A stretch of DNA of 64,000 nucleotides from Bacteroidota bacterium. GTDB lineage: Bacteria > Bacteroidota > Bacteroidia > Bacteroidales > Lentimicrobiaceae. The notes beneath the pieces are model-generated. The model saw nothing but the letters and a program-made list of their open reading frames with translations. It was not told where the DNA came from and made no database searches. The translations under genes and the position numbers were made by a program. This document shows positions 9,266 to 18,600 of the stretch, in pieces (position 1 is the first letter of the stretch; the number at the start of each line of letters is the position of its first letter). Location: positions 155,396 to 219,395 of the forward strand of contig JAEZDY010000001.1 in assembly GCA_023417935.1 (NCBI GenBank), in the 5' to 3' direction.

Positions 9266-12200
9266 TTATTTGATAATAATACTCTCTTCGGCTTCATTGT
9301 CAAGATTGCGAGGCTTAACACTCTTTTCAGACTGCTCAATGACTCTCAATTTATCAATTGCTTCTTGCCGTATTTCATCTCCTTCATAATTATCTATAAT
9401 GCTCTGGAGTGTTTGCTTAGCCTGGAAAGTGTTGCCCTGCACAACGTATATGTCTGACAAAAGGATAAAACCCCTTGCAAGCCAATACTGATATGATGGA
9501 AAGTCGGAAGATAATTTAAAAACGTTGTTTTCAGCAGTGGTATAGTCCCTCATATCAAAAGCTATCTGTGCGAGGGAATATAATGCTTCAGCACCAGGTT
9601 CACCCTGTGATAATTCCAATGTTTTGGTAAATGCTGTTCTTGCCTGTTCAGTCCTTTTCAGCAGGCTAGATGACCTGCCTGTTAATAGATGGGCTTCTGC
9701 AGCCAGTGATGTAGTGATCTGGTCAAGTTCAAGTACCCGTTGAGCAAAGGAAATAGCCTGTGCATAGTTGCCAACTTCATAGTTTGCCCGCATTTGTCCA
9801 ACAATAGCTTCAGTGATATTTGCCTTGTTTTCAGCGTTCTCTTCTAACTTCTGGTACATCATCAGCGCGCGCTCATATTCCTTCATTCCAAATAATATAG
9901 ACGACGCTTTGAGGGCAGCATTTTCAGTGTAATTGTTTCGTGGCCGTGCCATGATTTCTTCGTAGCTACGAAGCGCTTCATTGTTATTGCCTGAACGTGA
10001 TTCACAATCAGCTTTATAGTAGTGGGCATTTAACGAAAAACTGCCATTTGGAAACTTTTGCAGATAAGTATTTAAACCAGGAAGTGCCTTATTGCAGTCG
10101 CCACTCATGTAATTGTTTTCAGCAGCAATGAACGTTAAGGAATCCTGCTCAGAGCGTGATACATTGGCGAAAGGAATATCCTCAGCATAATTTACATATT
10201 CATCCACCTTGTTCATATCTACATAGATAGTCTTAATAACAACCAATGCTTCGCGCGAAGCAGAGGTTGAGGGGTAATCTTTCACTACTTTTTTGAGGGT
10301 TTCAAGCGCCTGCTGATCACGATTGGTATTGTAATAAATCAAACCGGTATTTAATAGAGCATCTTTAACCAAACTACTTCTGGGATAATCAGAAACCACT
10401 TTCTGGAAAGAAGCCATAGCCTCATTATTCTTTCGCATTGCCAGGTATGTTCTGCCAATTTCAAATCGGGCATCATCAGCAAAAGGCGACTTGGGGTAGT
10501 CGTTTAATAATTTCTGTAAAGAGCTTATTTTTTGATTGTTGTCACCAGCCACGCCTGATGCAATTGATCTTTGATAGAGCGCATAGTCAGCATCGGAGGC
10601 ATTTGAACCACCTACTTGTTCATACAGGTTTGATGCTTCCTTGTATTGTTTCATCATTAAATACGAATCGGCCATTCTGAGTTTTGCATCATTTAGCAGG
10701 CGTTGGTCCCTCGGGCGACTATTGACAAAAGCATTAAATGATTTTTGAGCCTGAGGATAATCTTTCAGCTTGAAATATGAATAGGCTAGATTGTATTGTG
10801 CTGCATCATAGGCAGGATGTTGTTTACCCACATTAATAAAATCACGGTAGTAATTTCTTGCTACTTCATACTGCCCTAGCCTGTAATAAGCTTCACCCTG
10901 CCAAAGTAACGCCCCTTGTGTGATCTTAGGATCAATCTTATTCTCAAGTGACTTTTTAAAGAGCGCTATTGCATCAAAATATTGCTGATTATTAAACAAC
11001 TCTATTCCCCTGAAGTAGGTTATCTTCTGGTAGATGGTATTTTGTGATGAGTTCCTGTTTTTTACAAGTTCAAGTGATGAGAGTGCTTCATCATAATTGC
11101 GGGTAACCAGATAAAGGTTAGCGAGATAAGTGTAAGCTTCGTCTCTGCGCTTTGATGTAGGATATTCATTAAGGTACTGCTGAAGTGCCTTGATGGCCTC
11201 ATTATATGGATTGTTTGATAGCTCAACGGATAATTTGGCATAATTAAAAAGTGCCTCTTCTGCTAAAGGACTCTTAACAGGGACTTTCCAGGCAGAACTG
11301 AATGCACCTGAAGCAAATTTCTTCTGATCTGTTTTAAGATAACTATCGCCCAAATGGTATAGTGCATTCTGGGTTAAAGTGTCATTTTCAGTTGCTGCCT
11401 GTTGAAATTCAGGTATTGCTTTAGAATACTCTCCGGTTGAATAATAAGCAAACGCCAGCATGTAATGATCTTCACGAGTCATTTTACTTCTGTTCAGTTT
11501 GCTGTATTCCTCCATGTACTTAATGGCTTCTTTAAAATTACCTTTGCGGTAATGTACATCAGCCACAAGTCGGAGCATTTCATTAGTCCTCTTGTTACTA
11601 TTGCCTTTTAAGTAAGGTTCAGCCATAGCCAGCATCTCATCATATCGGCCCTGAACGTAGTATATCTGGATGATATAATATGGAACTACTTTCTTAAAAG
11701 TTTCGTCATTCTTTAACTTCTCAAAGTCGCGCAATGCTGTTTCATAATTGCCTTTGGAATACATAATATGGGCATAATAATAATTTGCGGGGCCCGTATA
11801 TTTTGTTTGTTTGTCCTTTATTTGGGAGAATGCAGTTGCAGCCTTATCAAGGTCGTCATTTTTGAATAATGCATACCCTCGTTTAAAGGTGAACTCAGCT
11901 CTTTCCTCCTGATTCATATCACCAGTTGATACTTTATTATATGATTCAAGAGCATTTTTATACCTGTTGGATTTGAAGTATAAATGACCTAATTGTAGCC
12001 ATGCCCTGTTAGTTCGGGTACTCTGGGGATGTTTGTTAAGGAACTCCTCAATAAGAACCGTAGCATCTTCATGCTGCATTTCAGCTGCAGATGAGGACAA
12101 ATAAAACTCCTTATCGTCATCATATTCCAGCAACAGGTCATCAGCTTTAAGAAGCTTTGTGTATGTATAGCGCGCAGGACCGAAATGATTCTTTACGTAA

Positions 12201-12313
12201 AGATCATGGGCTGCATTATTGGGAGAGTCTTGATTTTCAGTTTGCTGAGCAATTAAATTGGCAGAGAGCAAAGCATTAATTGCAAGGATAATTAGAAGAG
12301 TTGTTTTTTTCAT
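9266..12313 (-). CDS. large periplasmic tetratricopeptide-repeat protein
   Basis: 1015 aa. A clear signal peptide ends at NLIAQ. Almost the whole mature chain is a TPR superhelix: roughly 25 repeats with the A/Y/G pattern, for example YNLAYSYFKLKDYPQAQKSF, ALLNTGLIYYNTNRDQQAL and EALYSLAQIAFDMRDYTTAE. Several units are of the YbgF/BamD type (DYPRSSLVKDALLNTG). No enzymatic motif is visible. It is probably a periplasmic scaffold or envelope-assembly factor. The gene is immediately upstream of the barrel gene (32 bp), so an interaction with that outer-membrane protein is inferred. The C-terminus (EAEESIIIK) is charged and outside the repeats. Confidence 0.88.
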   Translation of the reverse strand: MKKTTLLIILAINALLSANLIAQQTENQDSPNNAAHDLYVKNHFGPARYTYTKLLKADDLLLEYDDDKEFYLSSSAAEMQHEDATVLIEEFLNKHPQSTRTNRAWLQLGHLYFKSNRYKNALESYNKVSTGDMNQEERAEFTFKRGYALFKNDDLDKAATAFSQIKDKQTKYTGPANYYYAHIMYSKGNYETALRDFEKLKNDETFKKVVPYYIIQIYYVQGRYDEMLAMAEPYLKGNSNKRTNEMLRLVADVHYRKGNFKEAIKYMEEYSKLNRSKMTREDHYMLAFAYYSTGEYSKAIPEFQQAATENDTLTQNALYHLGDSYLKTDQKKFASGAFSSAWKVPVKSPLAEEALFNYAKLSVELSNNPYNEAIKALQQYLNEYPTSKRRDEAYTYLANLYLVTRNYDEALSSLELVKNRNSSQNTIYQKITYFRGIELFNNQQYFDAIALFKKSLENKIDPKITQGALLWQGEAYYRLGQYEVARNYYRDFINVGKQHPAYDAAQYNLAYSYFKLKDYPQAQKSFNAFVNSRPRDQRLLNDAKLRMADSYLMMKQYKEASNLYEQVGGSNASDADYALYQRSIASGVAGDNNQKISSLQKLLNDYPKSPFADDARFEIGRTYLAMRKNNEAMASFQKVVSDYPRSSLVKDALLNTGLIYYNTNRDQQALETLKKVVKDYPSTSASREALVVIKTIYVDMNKVDEYVNYAEDIPFANVSRSEQDSLTFIAAENNYMSGDCNKALPGLNTYLQKFPNGSFSLNAHYYKADCESRSGNNNEALRSYEEIMARPRNNYTENAALKASSILFGMKEYERALMMYQKLEENAENKANITEAIVGQMRANYEVGNYAQAISFAQRVLELDQITTSLAAEAHLLTGRSSSLLKRTEQARTAFTKTLELSQGEPGAEALYSLAQIAFDMRDYTTAENNVFKLSSDFPSYQYWLARGFILLSDIYVVQGNTFQAKQTLQSIIDNYEGDEIRQEAIDKLRVIEQSEKSVKPRNLDNEAEESIIIK

Positions 12314-12523
12314 TCCTGAAGTAATTTACCTGAGGCTAAATTAAGAGTATAACGTGACCAAAAAACCGCGCACTGACATAAATTATTAACATAAGGGCAT
12401 TGAAAACCCACTGGGAAGTAACGGCGTTTCTGTTAGCTTATTACATATTTAAAGCGGAGAAATTGATTTATTAATTATCTCTGTCATGAAGGATGTGATC
12501 ATTTGAATTACAAATGTTTGATC

Positions 12524-12585
12524 ATTGAAAAGCGTGAAGATGGCACCATTGAAAAGAATGAGATGGCACCATTGAAAATACGAGG
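12524..12585. repeat. short tandem repeat, 23-24-bp unit
   Basis: Two and a half imperfect copies of a unit beginning ATTGAAAAG and ending ATGGCACC, at 12524-12547, 12548-12570 and 12571-12585. They lie in the 293-base gap between the TPR gene and the T9SS cargo gene. No promoter or gene is evident in the rest of that gap. Confidence 0.75.
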
Positions 12586-12606
12586 ATGATGTGATCATTA
12601 TAATAA

Positions 12607-13518
12607 TTACAATCGTGCAAATTTAATTGATCGGTTTGACCCATCCTGCAAAAGTACCCTTACTATATATAAACCAGAAGTTAAACTATTTAAAGGGAGG
12701 GCTATTTTATCCAATCCGGGTTGTTCAATTGTTTGAATAAGCGTTCCGTTTAGTGAAAACAGTTCAATTTTGCGTGCTTTAACACCCTGGGTATTAACCA
12801 ACAATGAGTTGCCATCGCTACTTTCATATACGGTACACTCCCTGTTAAAACCAACTTCATTAACAGCTACCTGACTATATTCAAGCCATAAATTATCAAC
12901 CCATAGTGTGCTTCCACCTGTTGGTGAGCCAAACATTATATTTGAAGAAACAAACATAATGTTCATGCTGTCAGGTTCAACCCATGTTGTGTATTCAATT
13001 GGAATGCTAAACTCCTCCCAGGTTGTTACCTGGGCTCCAAAAGTTTTGTAGGCATAAGCAATAGTGTCAGAACTTGACCCATTCCACTTGCTGAGCCCAA
13101 TTCCAATAATACATGAATCACCTGCAACTGGTGTGTATTTGTAATAACCTTTGAGAAATTTAGGTAAACCTGATACAGGTACTCCTCCAACAACAGTGCC
13201 TGTTGCATTGAGGATGTCAATTACCACATCTCCAAGGGTTAGAATTCCAGGCATTGTTACCGGTCCTACAATAAAAATATTATGCATCACTGACTGTACT
13301 TTTGCACTTGAGCTGCCACTTTGAGGATTGGTTTGATCTCGTGTTACGCAAATGAAATCGGTTCCTAGTATGTTCTCGTTCGATGTGTCCCATGAAGTAG
13401 GTGTTCCACCTGACCAACTCTCAAAATCTGCATTTGGTATTTGATTCTGGGAAAAAGTGTTAGTAGCAAACAATGCACCAACAGTTAATATCATCAAAGT
13501 AAGTGTAGTTTTAAACAT
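12607..13518 (-). CDS. secreted protein with T9SS C-terminal sorting domain
   Basis: 303 aa from the chosen start. The reading frame extends to 13545, but a perfect -7 element lies at 13550-13543, so transcription should begin downstream of that first Met. The Met at 13518 has AAAAAGGAAC just upstream and opens a normal signal peptide (MFKTTLTLMILTVGAL... ending NTFSQ). The mature start, IPNADFESWSGGTPTSWDTS, resembles the beta-sandwich carbohydrate-binding (PCMD/CBM-like) domains of Bacteroidetes surface proteins. The last 75 residues (SLLVNTQGVKARKIELFSL to SIKFARL) form a T9SS sorting domain. Probably a surface carbohydrate-binding or adhesive protein; no catalytic motif is seen. Confidence 0.85.
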   Translation of the reverse strand: MFKTTLTLMILTVGALFATNTFSQNQIPNADFESWSGGTPTSWDTSNENILGTDFICVTRDQTNPQSGSSSAKVQSVMHNIFIVGPVTMPGILTLGDVVIDILNATGTVVGGVPVSGLPKFLKGYYKYTPVAGDSCIIGIGLSKWNGSSSDTIAYAYKTFGAQVTTWEEFSIPIEYTTWVEPDSMNIMFVSSNIMFGSPTGGSTLWVDNLWLEYSQVAVNEVGFNRECTVYESSDGNSLLVNTQGVKARKIELFSLNGTLIQTIEQPGLDKIALPLNSLTSGLYIVRVLLQDGSNRSIKFARL

Positions 13519-13542
13519 GATGTTCCTTTTTAGATTCATTAA

Positions 13543-13550
13543 CAAAGATA
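13543..13550 (-). promoter_or_regulatory. -7 element TATCTTTG before T9SS cargo gene
   Basis: Exact match to TAnnTTTG on the minus strand, 25 bases before the ATG at 13518. It overlaps the alternative upstream ATG at 13545, which therefore would not be transcribed. No clear TTTG at -33. Confidence 0.5.
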
Positions 13551-13742
13551 CTTCAAATACATATTCGTATGCACGCTATCCATAGTTCACAGGGGAAGTA
13601 AATGGTTGGTCAGTTATTTCACGAGGTGAAGGTGACTAAATCAGTCCTTATAGTTTTATATAATAGAACAAAAAAAAGACGCATTTTACTGCATCCTTTC
13701 ATAAGAGCTGTTCCTAAGCTGCTAAACAACTATTTGATAATC

Positions 13743-13758
13743 AATAAAAAACGGTACC
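13743..13758 (-). terminator. probable rnpB terminator
   Basis: On the minus strand, immediately after the RNase P RNA, the perfect palindrome AACGGTACCGTT is followed by TTTTTATTGA. The stem would be short because the palindrome has no separate loop. Confidence 0.5.
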
Positions 13759-13761
13759 GTT

Positions 13762-14141
13762 CAATGCTGTAAGCGGGGTTCTGTTTCAGGTAAAACCTGA
13801 TTTCTGTCATTTATCTAGTTCCGGAGTCACCTCCGGAATCAAACGACCTACCCCCCTGAAAAGAGCGGGCAACTCTTTGTCGCCTTTGCAGGAGACCTTC
13901 AGGTATATTTGGTCTTTCAATCCATAAGGTTTACCCGTAAAGTCAGTTACCTGACGATACCGTGGGCTCTTACCCCACATTTTCACCCTTACCGGTGAAG
14001 TAAACTTCACTTAGGCGGTTGTTTTCTGTGGCACTTGCTGTTTCCGCCGGTTGCGGAACCTTCCCGTTAGGAAGTATGGCGCCCTTTATTGCCCCGACTT
14101 TCCTCTTAAAGAATTTAATCTTCAAGCGACAGAACACATTG
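13762..14141 (-). ncRNA. rnpB: RNase P RNA (bacterial type A)
   Basis: Catalytic RNA that matures the 5' ends of tRNAs. On the minus strand the signature GAGGAAAGTCGGGGC near the 5' end, the GGAAACAGCAAGTGCCACAGA segment, and the 3' AACAGAACCCCGCTTA segment (P4 partner) are all present. The ends are set by pairing CAATG at the 5' side with CATTG at the 3' side, the presumed P1 helix, giving about 380 nt. Short reading frames over this region are spurious. Confidence 0.95.
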
Positions 14142-14174
14142 ATTTTTCCGTTTTTCAAACAACTTTTAACTATA

Positions 14175-14182
14175 CAAAGTTA
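14175..14182 (-). promoter_or_regulatory. -7 element TAACTTTG before rnpB
   Basis: Exact match to TAnnTTTG on the minus strand, about 34 bases upstream of the mature 5' end of RNase P RNA. No -33 TTTG is seen at the usual spacing. The 21-bp tandem repeats begin 7 bases further upstream. Confidence 0.5.
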
Positions 14183-14189
14183 CAACAAA

Positions 14190-14273
14190 TTACGGGCCAG
14201 TAAACCCAAATCACGGTCCAGTAAACTAAAATTACGAGTCAATAAACCAAAATTACGAGCCATTAGCCGAATG
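14190..14273. repeat. four tandem 21-bp repeats upstream of rnpB
   Basis: Units at 14190-14210, 14211-14231, 14232-14252 and 14253-14273 share the pattern TTACGGGCCAGTAAACCAAAA with increasing divergence. They lie between the end of the Smr gene and the rnpB promoter. The 21-bp period equals two helical turns. Confidence 0.85.
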
Positions 14274-14296
14274 AGACTTTAGCTCACACCCGACTA

Positions 14297-15421
14297 TTAA
14301 ACCCTGTTATCAGTATGTATCGCAATTTCAATTGCACCATTACCATAATGTACAAAGGGAGCCTTGCGAAGTTCAATATGCTCGTAGTCCTTGATTTTGC
14401 CTATTATTGCCGACTTTAGAATTCCATTGCCGATGCCATGAATAAATATCACCTTCCGGTAGTTGAATGAAATGGCACTTTCAAGCATTCTTACAAAATA
14501 GTCAACCTGGTATTGAAGAATTTCATTCTGAGGCATGGTTGAATAGTCAGTGCGAAGTGCCGAAATGTGCAAATCAACTTCTGCTTCACGGGGACCTGTC
14601 CGATGTTTGTCAATTAATGCTGTTGGTGTTATCACATCAAGCTTTTGTTTCACAGCAGGATCAATATTCATCTTGTTGAAATGATCTCCGGCGGTTATTC
14701 TCTGCGAAACTAGATCACCCAAATGAAGGATGATAGCTTTGCTTCCGGTTAATCTAAAATCATGATAACCTGTGTCCTTGAAAAAGCGAGATGGTTTTAT
14801 TTTGAAATGAGCATGCAGTGGCTGCAGCAGCTCAGTCATTTCATGTGCGTAAAACATTACCTGCACTACTCCATTCGACCATGCTTCTAAATCTTCACGA
14901 GTTATAGTTTCAATATGGTATTTTGAATATGCAGGTACCACTTCATAGCTTACTCCTGCATAATGTCCATTCTCTTCTTCTAAAAGGAATGAAAAAATCG
15001 CCTCATATTCAGTGTTATTCACCAGGAATATATCAAGATTCCCTGTGATAAGCCATTTTTGGTCTTGCGGTTCCCAAATAAGGTAAATGCCTTCAGCTAA
15101 ACCTGCGCCTGATTGCCGGTACAATGCTGAAACAGGGTCATTGGCTTCTTTTTCTTCTGCAATTTCTTCAGTTGCCTTTCTCTCTTGTTCAGGGGCACTC
15201 ACATTATTTCCGGGAGTTTTAACCTTAACATTCACTGGCCTGTCGAAGAAGCGGTCAGCTGCACCATCAGGATCAATCTTTATAAGGTCGTTCGCCATCA
15301 CCGGCACTTCAAAACCCTCTTCAATAGCAACGTGTACCAGGCTTGTGCTCACTAGCCGGGTTACAATTCCGCCCCCCTTCTCATTCAGAAATCTTACTTT
15401 ATCACCTACCTTTAATTCCAT
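14297..15421 (-). CDS. DUF2027 domain / Smr domain protein
   Basis: 374 aa, cytoplasmic (no signal). The N-terminus MELKVGDKVRFLNEKGGGIV is the DUF2027 SH3-like opening, followed by a beta-rich middle region. The C-terminal 90 residues are a Smr domain with VDLH and the IHGIGNG loop. Smr domains of the MutS2 family cut DNA or RNA, and in recent work link to ribosome-collision handling; which substrate applies here is not shown. This architecture is common and nearly restricted to Bacteroidetes. A perfect -7 element sits 35 bases upstream of the ATG. Confidence 0.9.
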   Translation of the reverse strand: MELKVGDKVRFLNEKGGGIVTRLVSTSLVHVAIEEGFEVPVMANDLIKIDPDGAADRFFDRPVNVKVKTPGNNVSAPEQERKATEEIAEEKEANDPVSALYRQSGAGLAEGIYLIWEPQDQKWLITGNLDIFLVNNTEYEAIFSFLLEEENGHYAGVSYEVVPAYSKYHIETITREDLEAWSNGVVQVMFYAHEMTELLQPLHAHFKIKPSRFFKDTGYHDFRLTGSKAIILHLGDLVSQRITAGDHFNKMNIDPAVKQKLDVITPTALIDKHRTGPREAEVDLHISALRTDYSTMPQNEILQYQVDYFVRMLESAISFNYRKVIFIHGIGNGILKSAIIGKIKDYEHIELRKAPFVHYGNGAIEIAIHTDNRV

Positions 15422-15455
15422 ATTCCTTTACTCTAAAAGTTAATAATTAATGCTG

Positions 15456-15463
15456 CAAAATTA
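15456..15463 (-). promoter_or_regulatory. -7 element TAATTTTG before DUF2027-Smr gene
   Basis: Exact TAnnTTTG on the minus strand, giving a leader of roughly 28 bases to the ATG at 15421. No convincing -33 element. Confidence 0.45.
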
Positions 15464-15602
15464 CATCATTTAGGCATGGGTTAATATTTAAAATATGGGT
15501 ATGATTGGTTTCACATCAACGGGGTCAATGTGGTTGCGGCATGTGTGAGTATATTTTGTAAATTCGTGTACTAAATAACTATAAAAGCTAAAGGGGAGTA
15601 AA

Positions 15603-16778
15603 ATGCGCTACCTTGTTTTGTTAATCGTATTTATTGTTCTAAGCTCATGCAAAGAAAAGGAACCGGTAAAGCCTGAATGGCGATCAACTCCATATGCCAT
15701 AATAATTCCAAAATATTTCCCTACCAAGCTCAATATTCCTGCCGACAATCAACTTACAGTTGAGGGAATAGCACTCGGCAGATATCTGTTTTATGATGGG
15801 CGACTATCAGGTAGAATTCACCAGGACTCTCTCATGACATGTGCTAGCTGCCATGTTCAATCGCAGAACTTCCGGCCTGGCCTTGATCATCATGCTTTCA
15901 ACAATGGAATGCCTGTGGGCATAAAGGGAGTAGCAACCAGTCATGCTGCTTTACCATTGGTTAACCTGATATGGAATAGTAACGGATATACCTGGAATGG
16001 GGCAGTACACTCAACAAGTGGAGGGGAATCCATTAGTGGAGTAACTGGAAATATTGAGCGCATTGTGCTTGAAACCATTATACATCCTGCTGAACTTGCC
16101 GGAACCTTCAAGCAAACGGTTGATCTGATTCAAAGTATTAATGGATATCCGAAGTTATTTTATGAGGCTTTTGGCACTGAAGAAGTCACTTCTGAAAGAA
16201 TAGCGAAAGCCATATCACAGTTTGTGAGGAGTCTTATCTCAACTGACTCACGTTTTGACAGATATATGCGCGGTGAGCTTCAGTTGACAACAGAGGAGCT
16301 TGAAGGGTTGGTTTTATTTACAACTGAAGAAGGGGCCGATTGCTTTCATTGCCATGGCAGTGACGGTAACCTGTTGTTCACCACTAACCTCTTTTACAAT
16401 AACGGTAAGGATACCATTTTTAATTCCATTGATGACAGGTATAAAATTACTGGTAATAAGGCAGATATAGGTGCCTACAAAGCGACTACCCTGAGAAACA
16501 TTGCTGTGGGCGGGCCTTATATGCACGATGGCAGGTTTAAAACATTGGACGAAGTTATTGATTACTATTCACATGATGTTAAGATGTCAGATCATATTAA
16601 TCCACTTATGCATCATGCTTCCATGGGTGGAGTTCAACTAACACCTTCAGAAAAACACAGTCTGAAAGCTTTTTTATCATCACTTACGGATGAGAATTTC
16701 TTAACTAATCCTGATTTTGGGGCTCCTGAGGTATTTCCAGATGGGAAATCGTATGAAGAAGTAAAAGGTAATTACTAA
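15603..16778 (+). CDS. di-heme cytochrome c peroxidase (MauG/CcpA family) lipoprotein
   Basis: 391 aa. Lipoprotein signal with lipobox VLSSC (Cys about residue 16). Two c-type heme sites are visible: CASCH (residues 80-84) and CFHCH (247-251), the usual spacing for the two-domain peroxidase family. The GRYLFYDGRLS segment before the first heme and the GGPYMHDGRFKTLDEVIDYY segment near the C-terminus are family signatures. It probably reduces hydrogen peroxide in the periplasm with electrons from small cytochromes. The stop is 10 bp from the stop of the convergent flavodoxin gene. Confidence 0.93.
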   Translation: MRYLVLLIVFIVLSSCKEKEPVKPEWRSTPYAIIIPKYFPTKLNIPADNQLTVEGIALGRYLFYDGRLSGRIHQDSLMTCASCHVQSQNFRPGLDHHAFNNGMPVGIKGVATSHAALPLVNLIWNSNGYTWNGAVHSTSGGESISGVTGNIERIVLETIIHPAELAGTFKQTVDLIQSINGYPKLFYEAFGTEEVTSERIAKAISQFVRSLISTDSRFDRYMRGELQLTTEELEGLVLFTTEEGADCFHCHGSDGNLLFTTNLFYNNGKDTIFNSIDDRYKITGNKADIGAYKATTLRNIAVGGPYMHDGRFKTLDEVIDYYSHDVKMSDHINPLMHHASMGGVQLTPSEKHSLKAFLSSLTDENFLTNPDFGAPEVFPDGKSYEEVKGNY

Positions 16779-16788
16779 TCAATCTGTA

Positions 16789-17268
16789 TCAGTTCTCCTT
16801 TGATAGGGTGTCCTTTAACCACTTTTCAGCTCTTTCAGTTTCACCTTCAAGAAGTGGACCTTCCCTATCAGAAACAATAAATCCTTCAGCCCCAACTATT
16901 AATGCGCCTTTCTTTTTGAGCTTCTTAGAAATAGGTGATGTAGCATACCCGCCTCTATTGACGAGCCATTTCAGGAATTTACTGTCAATGCTGTTCAGGT
17001 CAATCCTGGTATCAAACACAACAGTCTTTTTATTCTTTACACTTTCAGGATCAACCTTATCAAGAAACTCAAGCATTGGCTTGCTCGCATTGAAATTTTG
17101 GGTCGGTGAACCTACAATCAGAGTTGAAGCGTTCTTGAGAAGATCATTATTAATTTCATTAACCCTCATTTCAACTAGCTCATTCCCCAATTTTCTTGCA
17201 GTTTCAGCTAATTTATGAGCTATAATTGCTGTATTCCCAAATAATGAATCGTAAACCAGAACTATCAT
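16789..17268 (-). CDS. flavodoxin-domain protein
   Basis: 159 aa, soluble. The N-terminal strand-loop IVLVYDSLFGNTAIIA matches the FMN phosphate-binding loop (S/TxxGNT). A second loop, VGSPTQNFNAS, follows at about residue 52, as in flavodoxins. The C-terminal GALIVGAEGFIV and EGPLLEGETERAEKW match the flavodoxin/NAD(P)H-quinone reductase type. A redox role with FMN is likely; the partner is unknown. It stands alone with no reductase neighbour. Confidence 0.85.
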   Translation of the reverse strand: MIVLVYDSLFGNTAIIAHKLAETARKLGNELVEMRVNEINNDLLKNASTLIVGSPTQNFNASKPMLEFLDKVDPESVKNKKTVVFDTRIDLNSIDSKFLKWLVNRGGYATSPISKKLKKKGALIVGAEGFIVSDREGPLLEGETERAEKWLKDTLSKEN

Positions 17269-17365
17269 AAAGAAATGAATTTAACAATATTCGCGGACTT
17301 TAGCATGGCATAAATATACAAATATTTGGTTATACCTGCTGCCATTGATACCACAATAACGGAAT

Positions 17366-18478
17366 TTATCTCTTACCTATCATAGTTATGAGTTCCAGAT
17401 CAAAAGTGAAACCCAGATAACCATTTATCTTCCATGCTTTATTAGTTGGTATGGATGTTCCGGCAACCAGGACATCGCCTATGTTAAAACCATCTTTTAG
17501 TACTTCATATTCCGCAATATTTGCACCTGCATTTATGTGTACAACATCAAATAGTTTAACATTTGGGCCGATATAGAAATTCTTAAACAGGTTGTTGCCC
17601 CCGAAGCCCAGGAAAAAGCCTACATCGTATGTAAGAGCTGCATTAGGTTTACTAAGGTCTTTCACCATAAAGCTGGCTCCTGTTACATAATCGAACTCTA
17701 CATTACTTGAGTTGCGGTTATTGATTACATATACCGAAGGATTATTGACATCTTTGGGTGCTAGTATAAAGTCGGGAGTTCTGTAGTTTTTTATCGCAAA
17801 ACCTTGTACTACCCTTGTTTTCTTCTTCTTATTGGTAACTGAAGTGTATCGTGATTCACAATCTTTGATCTTGAGTTCTGTGTACTTAAGTTGTTCACTG
17901 GTTTTTATAAGTAGTTTTTCAGTTTCAGTGAGCATTAATCTCACAGTATCAAGGCGGTATTCGGCTCGTGCTTTATCAGAGATAATTTTCTGAATCTCAT
18001 TGTTTCGTGACACTATATCCATGTCCTTGTCATTGATATTTTTCTGAAGAAAGTTTATTTCTCTTTCCTTTCCCTCAAGCTTTGAATCAAGTGAAGATAT
18101 CTGTCCTTCCAGTTTTACTTTATCGAGTATGGTACTGTTAATGGCCTCCCTGTAATGGTTTTCTTTTTGCTGGAATAATAATTCCTTTTCCCTTTGAATC
18201 CGTAATTGTTCTTCAAGGTTATTCTCTTTGTTCTTAAGCTCCTCCGATAGATCCTTTATTTGCTGCTCACACTGGTTAATTTGTTGCTCACGCAGATTTA
18301 TTTGCTGTTCACACTGGTTAATATGCTGCTCACGCAAATAAAGAAGATGGTTTACTTCATTCAAACTATCGCGCAGTCTCACAATTATAAGAGAATCAAC
18401 AGTTGTTTGAGTAAATGAAGGAAGTGAAGCTGAAAGAAAAAGGGTAAGTGATATGAGCCATTTGATGGTCTGTTTCAT
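17366..18478 (-). CDS. coiled-coil secreted/outer-membrane protein
   Basis: 370 aa from the Met at 18478. The longer frame up to 18640 reads through a 12-bp tandem repeat and translates to Cys/Ile-rich nonsense. Signal peptide MKQTIKWLISLTLFLSASLP ends at SFTQ. Residues about 25-220 are a long coiled coil with an internal heptad duplication (EQQINLREQQINQCEQQI). Residues about 230-370 are a beta-rich domain (GASFMVKD, GFFLGFGGNNLFKNFYIGPN, GYLGFTFDLELITM) like a small outer-membrane or OmpA-type barrel. No family recognised. Possibly an envelope tether with the coil in the periplasm. Confidence 0.75.
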   Translation of the reverse strand: MKQTIKWLISLTLFLSASLPSFTQTTVDSLIIVRLRDSLNEVNHLLYLREQHINQCEQQINLREQQINQCEQQIKDLSEELKNKENNLEEQLRIQREKELLFQQKENHYREAINSTILDKVKLEGQISSLDSKLEGKEREINFLQKNINDKDMDIVSRNNEIQKIISDKARAEYRLDTVRLMLTETEKLLIKTSEQLKYTELKIKDCESRYTSVTNKKKKTRVVQGFAIKNYRTPDFILAPKDVNNPSVYVINNRNSSNVEFDYVTGASFMVKDLSKPNAALTYDVGFFLGFGGNNLFKNFYIGPNVKLFDVVHINAGANIAEYEVLKDGFNIGDVLVAGTSIPTNKAWKINGYLGFTFDLELITMIGKR

Positions 18479-18542
18479 GATTGTGGTTTTAATATAGGTC
18501 ATAACTTGCATGAATATCATTGGTTGCAGATAATTCATCCGT

Positions 18543-18600
18543 ATGCAATATAGGATGCAAAATTGGAAGCAATACAGGATGCAATATAAGATGCAATTAG
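18543..18600. repeat. 12-bp tandem repeat upstream of coiled-coil gene
   Basis: About 4.8 imperfect copies of ATGCAATATAGG at 18543, 18555, 18567, 18579 and 18591. It lies 65 bases upstream of the chosen start of the coiled-coil protein. Confidence 0.85.

Noticed and set aside
13807..14282. Short reading frames over the 13.8-14.2 kb region
   Set aside because: They lie on RNase P RNA or on the 21-bp repeats and have no protein character.
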